Shown in pieces: positions 12,158 through 22,800 of a DNA stretch of 64,000 bases (the stretch's first letter is position 1; the number at the start of each line of letters is the position of its first letter). Source of the stretch: Haliotis asinina (lineage: Eukaryota > Mollusca > Gastropoda > Lepetellida > Haliotidae). The stretch spans positions 31,420,001-31,484,000 of the forward strand of contig NC_090291.1 in assembly GCF_037392515.1 (NCBI RefSeq). The letters are read 5' to 3'. The translations under genes and the position numbers were made by a program. The notes under the pieces were generated by a model. The model was not told the DNA's origin and made no database searches. It saw only the letters and a program-made list of their open reading frames with translations.

Positions 12158-12334
12158 GGTGAGTGAATATTGCTTTAAGACGCTTTTAGCAATATTCGAG
12201 CATCATCACGGCAGAGAACATCGGAAATGGGCTTCACACATTGTACCCATGTGGGGAATCGAACCCGTATATTCGAACCCGCGTCTCCGGCGTGACGAGC
12301 GAAAGCTTTAACCATTACACTACCCAAGCTCCCA
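12158..12334 (-). repeat. SINE family I copy with local duplication
   Basis: The head is on the right (plus-strand gctttaaccattacactacc). The B-box region is present twice: tcgaacccgt and, 14 bases on, tcgaacccgcg. The duplication is private to this copy. Confidence 0.75.
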
Positions 12335-12614
12335 TTTTCTAATTGAGGAAACAGATCATTCACAAAAGGATTACCTACTCAGGAGAACCTACTCAGCTGA
12401 ACCCGAGCTACTCCACATATGCATGACCCGGGAGGTCTTTTGGCACTTACAGAAGGTCGAGTTAACTTCATTAAATAGTGGGAAAGAGAATCTTAATAAT
12501 GTTGCGTTCGTATCTTAATTATTTTGCGTTCGTGCGAAACATATATACATCGGAAACATGAAACCATTTGTGGCTTATAATCTTTAAAACTTCGCAAAAT
12601 ACTTACTGTTTTTG

Positions 12615-12821
12615 TGAAGATCCGGGTTAAAATTGATCTTCAGTGGTCCATGCTTGCCGTAAGAGGCGACGTGGTTGACACAATGTCATGGTATCCCATG
12701 ATATCGATGCTCTTGCTGTTGACCATTCGATTGTCTGGCCCAGATTCGATTATTTACAGACCGCTGCCCTGTATCTGAAGTAGTGCTGAGTGCGATGTAA
12801 AACTCACTCACTCACTACAAA
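12615..12821 (+). repeat. SINE family II copy, internally deleted short subfamily
   Basis: The head gaagatccgggttaaaattg defines the short subfamily. About 25 bases of the body (the gggatcgggtggtcagg segment) are missing. The end is the usual (CACT)n tail. Confidence 0.75.
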
Positions 12822-13157
12822 ATACATTGCTATTAAGTTGGCAGATACGTTCAGCACAAATTCGTCATCTGTAAACTGTTCTATTCTGATACTATGAAAC
12901 AGCGGAAAACGCAAGTTTCTGTAGATGATAATTTCGTAAATGTATAAAGACTTGCGTTTCTTTTGTCGTTCAGTATATGATCCTTAATTTCAGAAGTTTC
13001 AAAAAAAAAAGAAAGAAAGCTCTGTAATAATACAGATTTTAATGGACAATTATTGGTCGACGTACATTTTATGTGGCTTTGATCAAGACTCGTGATAAAG
13101 CGTCTTTGCTAGAGGCCATCCATTATCGTTAGCAAAATCATCAACAGAATATCACCT

Positions 13158-13300
13158 GGGGGAACGCTCGTGGTTGTAGCGTTCGCTCGTCATACCGGAT
13201 CCCCGGGTTCGATTCCTTACATGAGTATAGTCTGTGAAGCGCATTTCTGGTGTTCGCCGCCTTGATGTTGCTGGAACATTGCTAAAAACTGCGCATGGTC
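13158..13300 (+). repeat. SINE family I copy
   Basis: It has the B box (ccccgggttcgattcctt), the body and a weak tail. The A-box region is degenerate (cgctcgtggttgtagcg). Confidence 0.7.
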
Positions 13301-13614
13301 ATACTGTGTCACGCACTTTAGAAAAGAAGTTCTTCTTGGAGCTGTTTTTACAAATATTTCGCAAAGTTTGGGAAACAATTAGTTCTCTTCCTTCCTGGTT
13401 CGAGGCTTAAAACATTCCCACCTTGAAAGCAGAAACTGACTATCCAAGTCGTTATTACTGCCCTGTAACATTACCCAGTTATAGTTATGAAACTAAAACA
13501 AATACTGAATACATGCCTTGTCTGGTATCTCGAATCGAATAATCTGATAACGGATACTCAGCCTGGCTTCAAAACTCAGTGTAGCACTATTGATCATCCT
13601 TTCTTCAGTTTTGT

Positions 13615-13873
13615 ACCCGTGAAGGTCCCGGGGTAGAATAGAACACCCCAAGCTTGCCATAAAAGGCGACTGTGTTTGTCGTAAGAGACGACTAACGGGA
13701 TCGGATGGTCAGGGTCGCTGACTTGGTTGACACATGTCATCGGTTCCCAGTTGCGCAGATCGATGTTCATGTTGTTGATCACTGGAATGTCTGGTCCAGA
13801 CCCGATTATTTACAGACCGTCACCATATAACTTGAATATTGCTGAGTGCTGCGTAAAAATCACCACACTCACT
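13615..13873 (+). mobile_element. SINE family II copy with near-perfect target duplication
   Basis: The head acccgtgaaggtcccggggt is preceded by ttcttcagttttgt, and the (CACT)n tail is followed by ctcttcagatttgt. This is a 12-13-bp target-site duplication with about one mismatch. Confidence 0.85.
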
Positions 13874-14356
13874 CTTCAGATTTGTCCCTGTTGCATCCGT
13901 ACTATATGGCATTGTTTAATATGAGGGTATTCGAGGCAATATGCCTGCTTTAATTGCAGGATTCTTAATAGACGGTTCTCAATTCTGATCTCTGAGTGAC
14001 ATCGACGTTATCTTACATACCCATCAAAAGTGTAGATGTAGCCACGTATTTCAGCCAACTGTTCTAAACTAGATTCTGCAAAATATTCCATTCTGTTCAA
14101 AGGTATTGTTTACTCATGAACTGTGAAAGAAATTGGCAATGCTGAAAAGGTTATTGTCATGTGTTCTATAAATGATGAAAAATCAGTGAAAACTGGCGAA
14201 TTCTCAGCAAAACGCAACAATTCATACGCACGATATTTGCACATGCTCTTCGGAAATTTTATGCATGAACTTCCTGCCATTCATCTGAAGAAGGTTTGCA
14301 TTTGGTTCCCCCAAGCTAGTGGATTATGCATGCCTGCATGCATGCATGAAATGGTT

Positions 14357-14432
14357 GAGTGAGGGGGTTTAGTTTTACGCCGCTTTTTGCAATATTCCAG
14401 CATCACAGCGGGTGGTACGCACATCGAGATAT
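14357..14432 (-). repeat. SINE family I tail fragment
   Basis: Only the 3' part is present: in plus orientation gagtgagggggtttagtttt, then acgccgctttttgcaatatt. It lies against a (TGCA)n run at 14,326-14,348. Confidence 0.55.
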
Positions 14433-14990
14433 GAAAGCCGATCAAGATCAGTTGTAGAAATACCATGCAACAGTTTATATAAATTATTGATTGAGCATTA
14501 TTGAACTTTATACTTCATGAGATGGTACAAAGATGAAAACTATTGATGGATGATTCAAATATCAATCACTTATTATATTCATGTCTGTAATATACGCAAA
14601 ATAAACCTTGACCAAGCGGTGTTCTCTCGCAAACGCCAGTCGAATTAAACACGGCTGTTACCAACGGCTGATATCAATCCAACAAACATTTACAGAAATT
14701 TCTAATCAGTTTTGAATTTAACTGAACTACGGTATTTGATTTGAGTTTTGTCAACTTTCACAGTGATAACAGACGGAAGCGTCAATGATCTTGTATTTTG
14801 CTTAAAGCACCATTCATACACAGACTCAGTCTATTTATATACAATACGGTACGTGTTAAGTTACTTCAAATCGTTGTCTGAAGGCATAATTGGAGCGAGC
14901 CTTCCCAGAATGAACCAGCTGCGGTTTTCGACGTGACATATTAATGCTCAGTTACATTCGATCTGAACTTTGAACACAGTTGTGCTTTGG
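14433..14990. other. No gene seen
   Basis: About 560 bases, AT-rich, without a supported gene or repeat. They lead into the minisatellite that follows. Confidence 0.45.
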
Positions 14991-15031
14991 GCGGGCGGAG
15001 CATTAACTTGGCTCAGTTGTTTGTGTTTGTT

Positions 15032-15792
15032 CACGGTGGAGAACATGGCCATAACAAGGTAGGTAATTTTAATGTTACTCACGGTGGAGAACATGGCCAT
15101 AACAAGGTAGGTAATTTTAATGTTACTCACGATGGAGAACATGGCCATAACAAGGTAGGTAATTTTAATGTTACTCACGATGGAGAACATGGCCATAACA
15201 AGGTAGGTAATTTTAATGTTACTCACGATGGAGAACATGGCCATAACAAGGTAGGTCATTTTAATGTTACTCACGATGGAGAACATGGCCATAACAAGGT
15301 GGGTAATTTTAATGTTACTCACGGTGGAGAACATGGCCATAACAAGGTAGGTAAGTTTAATGTTACTCACGGTGGAGAACATGGCCATAACAAGGTAGGT
15401 AATTTTAATGTTACTCATGGTGGAGAACATGGCCATAACAAGGTAGGTAATTTTAATGTTACGGTGGAGAACATGGCCATAACAAGGTAGGTAATTTTAA
15501 TGTTACTCACGGTGGAGAACATGGCCATAACAAGGTAGGTAATTTTAATGTTACTCACGGTGGAGAACATGGCCATTACAAGGTAGGTAATTTTAATGTT
15601 ACGGTGGAGAACATGGCCATAACAAGGTAGGTAATTTTAATGTTACTTACGATGGAGAACATGGCCATAACAAGGTAGGTAATTTTAATGTTACTCACGG
15701 TGGAGAACATGGCCATAACAAGGTAGGTAATTTTAATGTTACTCACGGTGGAGAACATGGCCATAACAAGGTAGGTAATTTTAATGTTACTC
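15032..15792. repeat. 48-bp minisatellite, 16 copies
   Basis: Sixteen copies of a 48-bp unit centred on gagaacatggccataacaag, at about 98% mutual identity. Fourteen units are 48 bases; the units starting near 15,467 and 15,607 have lost four bases (actc). Because 48 is a multiple of three, both strands stay open over long stretches (16-residue periodic peptides HGEHGHNKVGNFNVT-like and VMAMFSTVSNIKITYL-like). The two 4-base deletions break these frames, so coding is unlikely. Each unit holds a donor-like AAG/GTAGGT on the plus strand and CC/GTGAGT on the minus strand. Confidence 0.95.
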
Positions 15793-15878
15793 GCCATGGA
15801 CCCTTACTAGCCATTTCATCGTATGTTATTACTTATTCAAATCATCATCTTTTGTGGTGTGCGCATCTCTCTTTGAGT

Positions 15879-16300
15879 GGCGGTGGGGGTAGCTTATAGG
15901 ATAAAGCGTTCGCCCTTCACGCTTGAAGACACGGGTTCGAGGTAGTCAGTGACGTTAGTTTTACACCGCACTCAGCAATATTCCAGCTATATGGCGGCCG
16001 TCAGCAAATAATCGAGTCTGGACCAGACAATCCAGTGATCAACAACATGAGCATCGATCTGCGTACTTGGGAACCGATGATATGTGCCAACCAAGTCAGC
16101 GAGCCTGACCACATGATCCCATCAGTCGCCTCTTACGACAAGCACAGTCGCCTTTTATGGCAAGCATGAGTTGCTGAAGGCCTATTCTACCCCGAACTTT
16201 TACAGGTCAAACCGGAGTTCAGTTCCCCACATAGGTGTAATGTGTGAAGCCCATTATTAGTGTCCCACGACGTGACATTGCTGGAATATTTCTTAAAGGG
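15879..16300 (+). repeat. SINE family I copy interrupted by SINE family II
   Basis: A plus-strand family I head (ggtgggggtagcttatagga, then gacacgggttcgag) stops at about 15,943. The rest of the element resumes at about 16,206 (ggagttcagttccccacata, then atgtgtgaagcccattatta). Between them lies a minus-strand family II copy. The junction repeats acgggttcgag and accggagttcag look like a degraded target-site duplication inside the B box. Confidence 0.8.
15944..16205 (-). mobile_element. SINE family II copy nested in family I
   Basis: Complete minus-strand copy, from the tail complement (gttagttttacaccgcactc) to the head (plus orientation ctattctaccccgaactttt). It carries the internal near-duplicate pair. 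It postdates the family I element that it splits. Confidence 0.8.
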
Positions 16301-16614
16301 GCAATTCAATTCATACTGGATCAGCTCTGGCACATTTAAGTACGGTCTTTACCCATGTTGATTATGGGGCAATATCATGTGCTGTAAGTAACAGTTCACC
16401 CCACCTGTCAACGGATTTAGCATCAGTCTTGACACCATTGTTAATTTCATATGGTTTTATCACAGTCGCAATGGCAGGAGACCTTCTACGTGCGCAATTG
16501 CTCCACGATCACTGTACACTCATAAACCTTTAGGTGAAAATACATTTAATGCGCTAAATTTGCTTATGAATGTCTATGTGTTGAAGAATGAGCATTTAAA
16601 AAAGCCGAACTAGG
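16301..16614. other. No gene seen
   Basis: About 310 bases of non-coding sequence with no recognised element. Confidence 0.45.
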
Positions 16615-16658
16615 ATGTCGGTAACTCAACCAACACCCGGACTTTGAGTTACCGACAT
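16615..16658. repeat. Perfect 15-bp inverted repeat
   Basis: The arms atgtcggtaactcaa (16,615-16,629) and ttgagttaccgacat (16,644-16,658) are perfectly complementary around a 14-base loop. No open frame is attached. It could be a cruciform-prone MITE core or an RNA hairpin. Confidence 0.8.
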
Positions 16659-16697
16659 TATAGCGATTTTATAGAATCTTAGGTAAAGGTTTCGATT

Positions 16698-16728
16698 ATG
16701 ATGATGATGATGATGATGATGATGATTG
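16698..16728. repeat. (GAT)n microsatellite
   Basis: About nine uninterrupted GAT repeats at the left edge of the tandem duplication that follows. A shorter GAT run occurs at 16,760. Confidence 0.9.
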
Positions 16729-16754
16729 AGTTGATATGTATTGCAATGGTGAAG

Positions 16755-17500
16755 GTATCTATGATGATGAGTGAGTTGATATTGAATAGTAATAGTAAAG
16801 GTATCGATGTTTCAAGGTCAATGATTTTGCGTGACAAAAGGTAGAAGAAATCCCCTCAGAACCAGCAAAATATAACACTGTCAAGTTTAAAATATTCAAT
16901 ATTATGTATTGACCAAGAACAAGATACAATGATTCTAAGTTTCTAGTACAATGCAGCTGAGTCAAATCTAAAGTAATAGGTCACAAACATGCAATGAACT
17001 AACCAAGTCTTGATTTTCAGTGAGAAACAGTTCCGCTATGTCTTTCACAGCGAGCGATCTTGAATGTAGGTTGAACGTTGACGAAGAGGCAGAATGGCGC
17101 AACTCCAATATTATGTATGCAACAATCAACCAATCAGTTTGCTAAAGTATTCACGTGTACATCGTGAATGGCCAAAACGACATCTGTTACGGTCAAAAAT
17201 TTGCCGTGACAAAAGGTGTAAGATATCCCCTCAGAACCAGCAAAATATAACACTGAGAAGTCTGATATTTTCAATTTATTTGTATTCAGCAAAAACAAAG
17301 GCAAAAGTATAGAGATTCGCAAGAGAGTTTTCATATACAATGCAAATAAGTCAAATCGACAGTAATGAGTCACGATATAATGTCAGCTCAAGTCTTGGAG
17401 CGAAAGTAAGAGACAGTTATGTAGAATGTAAGAAAGTCAGCTGTCAGGCAGCGGTTATGTTGATCAAGCGTGGACGGAGAGGCAGATATATACTCCAGTA
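16755..17500. repeat. Diverged tandem duplication, about 390 bp
   Basis: Two diverged copies lie head to tail. Matching blocks include gcgtgacaaaaggtagaaga with ccgtgacaaaaggtgtaaga (16,830 and 17,203), cccctcagaaccagcaaaat in both copies, and gaggcagaatggcgcaactc with gaggcagatatatactccag (17,085 and 17,479). No open frame is conserved between the copies. Confidence 0.65.
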
Positions 17501-18470
17501 GTCTGTGTGTTTCCGTGTCTCACAACACGGCAACTAGCCTTTATATATACAGTCAATAATTCCTGAAAGTTCGAACACTTACGATCATCGCCATCAACCT
17601 GGAATGCTCTCGGCCAGCCTCGTGTTTATTTCAAAACATCGAAGGGAGGTAACTCTATAGAACGACCTTAAAGGCCTGCCGATAAAATACCAATGGCACT
17701 GAACCTGTATGATGCGAATTTTATAATGCTTAATTTATAATACAAATTACAGAAAATACACTCTCGTAGCATGTTTAAATTGTCTCTTCAAATATGGACG
17801 GACTGCATAAATTATAATGTGTTAATAGCTACTTGTGCGTAGCACTTCCTTTGCATTAGATTTCCGATATAACATCCAGTGATGTTTTATAATCACTGCA
17901 TGTGATAGGACGTGCTGTCGCAGATTTGTTCAGAGCTGCATCGGCCAATATGTTAGCGCTTTGCCGACATGTCTGGGAAACCCACAAAAGACAATGGTGT
18001 ATTGGCCAGCTGAAAGATCATTGTATAGCTTTCGAATTTCTTAAATACATGGATGGATCAAAGGCAATTATTTATTATCCGAAGACATGATAGGGTAAAC
18101 AAAATATTATAACTGTTTATACACAGTTACACGGGGCCAAAAGCCGGACTGTACATCTATGAAATCAACGCAAACACTGCAGGAAATACATACTATGCCC
18201 GGATTCGTGTGTTTTCAGATATTCACTTTCTGGCAACAACATTGGACATGTTACATACAGTGCTGTATCTTTGAAACATGCGCCCCTCGTATATTTTCGC
18301 ATGTACAATTGCAAGTAAATCGTTCTTGTAATGCTATGACCGGATTTTCAGGTATTTCCAAGCATGAATTAGAAGCCAGACACCCCAGCAAATATGCGAT
18401 CGTGTTTCCAGTGCGTATCTCATATGAAGGCATGCGCTACTCACCTGAAATGTAAATAATATGGGGGTTC
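17501..18470. other. No gene supported
   Basis: About 970 bases. Two short plus-strand frames (17,902-18,090 and 18,159-18,455) start with ATG but show no domain, splice or codon support. No repeat was recognised. Confidence 0.4.
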
Positions 18471-18482
18471 TCTCTGATTTAG

Positions 18483-18751
18483 GACCCTTGAAGGTCCCGG
18501 GGTAGAATAGGCCTTCAGCAACTCATGATTGCCATAAAAGGCGACTATGCTTGTCGTAAGAGGCGACTAACGGGATCGGGTGGTCAGACTTGCTGACTTG
18601 GTTGACACATGTCATCGGTTCCCAATTGCGCAGATCGATGCTCATGTTGTTGATCACTGGATTGTCTGGTCCAGACTCGATTATTTACAGACCGCCACCA
18701 TATAGCTGGAATATTGCTGCGTGCGGCTTAAAACTAAACTTACTCACTCAC
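18483..18751 (+). mobile_element. SINE family II copy with perfect 12-bp target duplication
   Basis: The repeat tctctgatttag occurs at 18,471-18,482 and 18,752-18,763, exactly at the two ends. Head, internal near-duplicate, body and (CACT)n tail are all present, so this is one of the cleanest copies. Confidence 0.92.
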
Positions 18752-18763
18752 TCTCTGATTTAG

Positions 18764-19449
18764 AGAAAATATCTAACCACTTACCTTCCGCTATATAAAT
18801 GGAATGATATCGTGTGCGATGTAAAACAATTACAAACAAAACTCAAGTCTACTTTAGTTCTTTTTCACAAATAACCCGCTTAGTTTGGGAATAAAATGAG
18901 TTTATAATTATTAATAATTTGCAATTTGACATTCAGCTGATGCTTCTGCTTGACACAATTTTAAATGACTTTAAGAGAGTGGCCTGATATAAATATCATC
19001 ATATTATCATTTATTATCAAACCCGTGTCGACATTCAAATTTCGGGCTAGTGAATTATGTTGTGGGCTGGTACAGCTTGTCCATTGCGTGACCGTGTCAC
19101 AACTGGCCGGCACTGTTAATTTGAAGGGGTGTGCGTTTGTCATTTGATTGTCAAAATGTCCGAACAGCCGAATTGAGGTTGTCGTTTGACATATCAGTGT
19201 CGAGAAATCGTCAGCAATGTCAGCAACTTTCTACACAAGTGGTTTAATCTTTCCGATGTATGCGTGCTTCGCGCGAACGCAACATTAATAACATTCTCTG
19301 TGCTCCTATTTAATCAAGTTAACTTGACCTTCCGTTTGTGCCATTTGACCTCCTGGGTCACGCCTATGTAGAGTAGCTCAGGTCAGGCTGAACAAGCTGT
19401 AAAGGTCAACCAAAATGGCGCTCATATCAATGCACATAATCTCCTTACG
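18764..19449. other. No gene supported
   Basis: About 690 bases upstream of the methyltransferase exons. A first exon of that gene could lie here: an ATG in the context ccaaaatggcgc occurs at about 19,414. No exon could be tied to the downstream frame. Confidence 0.35.
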
Positions 19450-19748
19450 GCGTTACGTACATTGCTATCCACGGTCATAGGACATCATCATGCTATTCTA
19501 TACGTTTTTCAACTCCTTGGGGATCATACAGTCATGTTGCCAGTTAGGCGCAAGGAACTAATCGCTCACATTGCCATCCTCACGGGTACCCATTATGCAG
19601 CTGAATGGACTGAGACAATTTGGATCTTGTCCAAGGATACTATGCTCATGTACCGCCTTGGGACATGAACCTAGGTGCCTCCACCGGGGATCGAACCTTC
19701 CACGGTACACGTGATAGGCAGACGCTTTACCGCTGCACTATTGCGCTA
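19450..19748 (-). repeat. SINE family III copy with tRNA-like head
   Basis: On the minus strand the head reads atagtgcagcggtaaagcgt (A-box-like), then aaggttcgatccccggtgga (B-box GGTTCGANNCC). The body matches 2005-2260. The tail differs from families I and II, which suggests a different LINE partner. Confidence 0.65.
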
Positions 19749-19850
19749 GTAATCTTTTGGCAAAACCAGCCCGACTGGGTAACAAAATTTCGCACATTGC
19801 ATATATCAGGAGGTTGTTAATCAGCAACCATTTCTATTTTCATTTTACAG

Positions 19851-22800
19851 AAGATTGGCGGTTTCCCTTCTACTTGGAACATTTCTAGCTGTTTTTGTCT
19901 GGAACAACTATACAGTGACTCTTAAACAGAATACACAACGTGAACAGGGCAATACTGGAAAGTCAGCTGACATCTCTTCTGGACATTTACCCATTTTTCA
20001 GGTAAGATATGTAACTGCAACATATATGGGGTTAAATAAGCAGTAATTACGCATAGAAACTCTCAAACTTTCAGGAACACTCAGTTTTTCAGTCAAAAAT
20101 GAGCTTTAAGCGGTGTATCCTGTGAAGATCTAGAAGTGATCTTCTGTAATCCACGCTTGTCGTAAGTGGCAAATAATGGGATCGGGGGGTCAGGCTAGCT
20201 GCTTTGTTCGGCACATGTCACCCTTGCGACCAACCCAAACTGCTTAAGTATCCTTGCAACCTTAAACACTGTTGCTTTACTTACATGTGTAAAAGAACTT
20301 TTTTTAACAGTATATGTCTTCATTATTACAGAGGTATTTCTAAATAATTACCAGTGTACATGTGTTTTCTATTTATTTCTTCCCTCTTCAGCGAGAACAA
20401 AACAAGATATTTCTTGCACAAGACTGTTTGAGTGAACATTCAAAAAACGGCGATGGATTTATTGAAATACCATCGGATGATGTTCTGAAGACGTTGACAT
20501 ATCAACAAATTACGTGTCTGTATCACAGGTAAATATTTCCCATCACTACACTGTCATTTCACCATCATTTTACTCTAACCCCCTCCCCTGCACCTGTCAC
20601 AGGTAACCCTCTTCTCTCACCTGCACCTACCACAGGTAACCCTCTTCTCTTACCTGTTTGTATAACAGGTTACCTGCTCTCGTATCTATACTGACCAGCA
20701 AAAGAAACGTATGGGGTTGTTGGTGGTGGTGTTTTGTTTTGTTGTTTTGTTTTTGTTGTTTTGTTGGGGTTTTTTTGTTTTGTTTTTGTTGTTTTGTTGG
20801 TTTTTTGTGGGTTTTTTTGGTTTGTTTTGTTTTGTTTGTTTGGTTTTTTTTTGTTAAGCTTGTAAATAGTGGACATAAACATGAACACTTACACGAATAC
20901 ACTATGTTTTTGAAACTTGCGTTTCTTTCGCTATTCGGTATATTTAAAAATTATACATACTTCTGTAGATGGAAAGCTAAATCTTTTCCTCGAACTATGA
21001 ACCCAAGCCTTGGCTGAACCATTGTGTCGCTGTCACTCCAGGTTTGTGGACAATGTTGGTGTGTTGTGTAAAGACATAAACAGGTTGGGACACCTGTCAG
21101 ACGGTGGATGGGAAGTATGCAACGATCGCCAGTACAGTCCCCCCAACGATTGTCTAGTCTATTCTGTCGGGTAAGTCTTTCACATTTTGTATACATATCT
21201 TTGTGCAAGTTTATGGTCGGTTTATTCTATCGGGCGAACCTTTTACATTGCCACATTGTCGTGTTTTGTCTACTTTGTCAGATACGACCTTTATGTTGTT
21301 ATACATATGTGGACACTTTTGCAAGTGTCTTCTTTGGGTTTTCGGGGAAATCTTTCACATTTATCATTATGCATGTGTCTAAGACATTCTTTCAGGTAAA
21401 TACTCACATATCCCTCTGGCAGCTATCTGGTATTCCCTTCATATTCACCATAAGGCCTTTCCTACGATCGTCATGTATATTTTTTCGAGTAAACCCGTAA
21501 ACCCTTCACATTTATCCCAAAGACCCCCTACAAGTGCCATATCTCGGGTAAACCCGTTACGTAAACGTAGAAACCGTCTTCCAAGTTGCTAGTTCACTCT
21601 TTCGGATAAATCCTTCACATTTACTAGAGGGTCTATTCTGAAAGTGCCTCTGTCACTCATTAGGTTAAACATTCACATGCTCCGGGTGCCTCTTTCCTAT
21701 TCTTTCAAATGATTCCTTCACATTCACTGTAATCCTGCAATTGTCTATTTTATTGTTTCGGGCGATCCCTTCATATTTATCGGAGAGCTCAAGTGTTGAG
21801 TATTATCTGTCGGGCAAAACCTTCATATTTACCTGAACCTTATGCAAGTGTTTTCGTTCTTTAAGTGGCACTTAGAAGCTGGTATGACACTTTTTATGGA
21901 AAGACAACCTCTTTCTTGCAATAGATGCAACCCTTTGGTGTAACACTGCTGACACTGTTAGCAAGCAAATGATGAGGGTACATCATTCTGTCCTTCTGCA
22001 CAGCCTCTCTTGCAAGTGTCGTATATCCCTAGTCTTGTAATTTGAAACTGCTGTGTTGTTTGAGGTAATAACCTCATGAGAACAATAACCTTAGAGGACC
22101 CAAACAGTTGTTCTTCATACCAGTGAATTTTCGGGTTAGAACTGATTTTCGACGACCCATGCTTGTAGTAAGACCAATGGGATCGGGTGGTCAGCCATAT
22201 ATATAGCCATCTGTAAGTAATCGAGTCTAGACCTGACAATCTAGTGATCAGCAGCGTGAACATCGATCAACACAAATGGGATAGAATGACGTGTGCCAAC
22301 GTCAGCGAGCCTGACCAACCGACGCTGAAAGTGGCCCCTTACAACAAGCATGGGTTACAGAATACTGATGACCTATTCTAATCCGGAAATTAAAATAACA
22401 GATAGCCCCCTCTAAATAAATCCATGTTGACCGGAACAGGTTCAGGGACAGTCCTACAGTTTTGACAGAAACAAAGATCTGTGTTCAAATTTAACCTGTA
22501 GAATATATACTGGTTTGAGCGGCTGCAGTAAAAGAAGAGTATGTTGTCCCTTGACTTAGTGTGGTTCTGCAATGACAGGGTCACGTTCGACTAGATCAAA
22601 GAATGACACTGAAAAAAGATCATCACACAACAGAAATGACTCCACGCCAGTTTTTGTTGTGTCAAAATGGAAGTTGTTTTATTTCAGGATAAATAACGAC
22701 TTCAGTTTTGACGACGAGATATCGAGGCAGTACGGATGCGAAGTTCATTCATTTGATCCGAGGTGGGTAACCCGTTTGTGTTAGTTTCCGTGTAGGATTG

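Noticed and set aside
12930..13000. Similarity of acttgcgtttcttttgtcgt here to 20,915 (cttgcgtttctttcgctatt)
   Set aside because: Likely another dispersed repeat end, but the shared part is too short to define boundaries or class.
14948..15490. Two long overlapping open frames on opposite strands (about 160 residues each) with 16-residue repeats
   Set aside because: They are a by-product of a 48-bp tandem repeat. Two units have lost 4 bases, which breaks both frames, and neither has a plausible start context.
20627..21017. Lys/Asn/Thr/Gln-rich minus-strand frames and a Phe/Cys/Val-rich plus-strand frame
   Set aside because: They come from a low-complexity GT tract inside an intron of the methyltransferase gene.
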